Below, piece after piece: positions 28,627 to 28,733 of a DNA stretch of 28,733 bases. The translations under genes were made by a program, and so were the position numbers. How positions within the stretch are numbered: the first letter of the stretch is position 1; each line of letters opens with the position of its first letter. The stretch comes from Coemansia sp. RSA 1804 (lineage: Eukaryota > Kickxellomycota > Kickxellomycetes > Kickxellales > Kickxellaceae). The notes beneath the pieces were generated by a model, which saw only the letters and a list, made by a program, of their open reading frames with translations, was not told where the DNA came from and searched no databases. The stretch is from the NCBI GenBank assembly GCA_027578815.1, contig JANBTH010000177.1, forward strand, positions 1-28,733. The letters are read 5' to 3'.

Positions 28627-28733
28627 CTATGGATGCGAAGACTTCAAGGCACGGTCAACGTTGTAAGCGGCGGAGATGAGCGCAATGTGAGTGAAGGCCT
28701 GGGGAAAGTTACCGAGATGGTTGCCAGACTTGT
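28627..28733 (-). CDS. GH15-family (glucoamylase/trehalase-like) protein, C-terminal 34 residues only
   Basis: A minus-strand frame enters from the window edge and stops with TAG at 28627-28629. It encodes the hallmark C-terminus of GH15-type proteins, GNHLGNFPQAFTHIALISAA followed by YNVDRALKSSHP. The LGNFPQAFTH-ALI-AA pattern is found at the end of the bacterial-type GH15 enzymes that also occur in many fungi and that act on alpha-glucosides such as trehalose or maltodextrins. Everything upstream, including the catalytic acids, lies outside the window, so the specificity is open. The codon use here is G/C-richer than the adjoining A/T-rich tract. Confidence 0.8.
   Translation of the reverse strand, partial: KSGNHLGNFPQAFTHIALISAAYNVDRALKSSHP

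Noticed and set aside
1..28733. CRISPR arrays, insertion sequences, rRNA or bacterial operons
   Set aside because: No regularly spaced repeats, transposase motifs or rRNA signatures were seen, and the spliced genes show a eukaryotic genome.

Overview
The window looks like nuclear DNA from a fungus. It encodes eukaryotic housekeeping proteins (gamma-COP, cytosolic PheRS beta, a NAT9-type acetyltransferase). The few introns are short, sit at the 5' ends of genes, have GTAAGT-like donors and follow very small first exons. TATA boxes and A-rich start contexts are common. It also carries fungal-type NmrA-like and 14-helix MFS genes. A mitochondrial threonine dehydrogenase together with 2-amino-3-ketobutyrate CoA ligase is not what baker's yeast has, so an early-diverging lineage (for example Kickxellomycotina) is my guess, at low confidence.

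Layout. (1) 1-918, minus: the N-terminal 306 residues of a secreted GH125 exo-alpha-1,6-mannosidase, GC-rich and cut by the window edge. (2) 1441-7994, minus: a head-to-tail array of five NmrA-like Rossmann-fold paralogues. Copies 1-3 form one subgroup and copies 4-5 another. Copy 2 carries a one-base frameshift in an A7 run. Copies 1-3 have recognisably related promoters with a TATA box 120-121 bp before the ATG. (3) 8822-11880, plus: SEC21 (gamma-COP), with a 28-nt first exon. (4) 12092-13456, minus, and 15157-16708, plus: glycine C-acetyltransferase (KBL) and threonine 3-dehydrogenase (TDH). They are divergent, share a 1.7-kb intergenic region, and encode the two consecutive steps from threonine to glycine plus acetyl-CoA. 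(5) 16763-20514, minus: two tandem paralogous 14-TM MFS transporters. (6) 21303-23762, plus: a DUF4211 protein. (7) 23855-24781, minus: a three-exon NAT9-type acetyltransferase, divergent from (8) 25217-27092, plus: FRS1 (PheRS beta), two exons. (9) 27093-28626: an AT-rich tract with a GC-rich hairpin, a 138-bp imperfect tandem duplication and a 65-codon gene of unknown function with its own TATA box. (10) 28627-28733, minus: the last 34 codons of a GH15 protein.

The best candidates for something functionally coherent are the divergent TDH/KBL pair and the NmrA array. I see no sign of a wholly new kind of system. The least explained part is the AT-rich tract with the 65-residue protein. All homology calls come from recognising family motifs by eye; no search was run.
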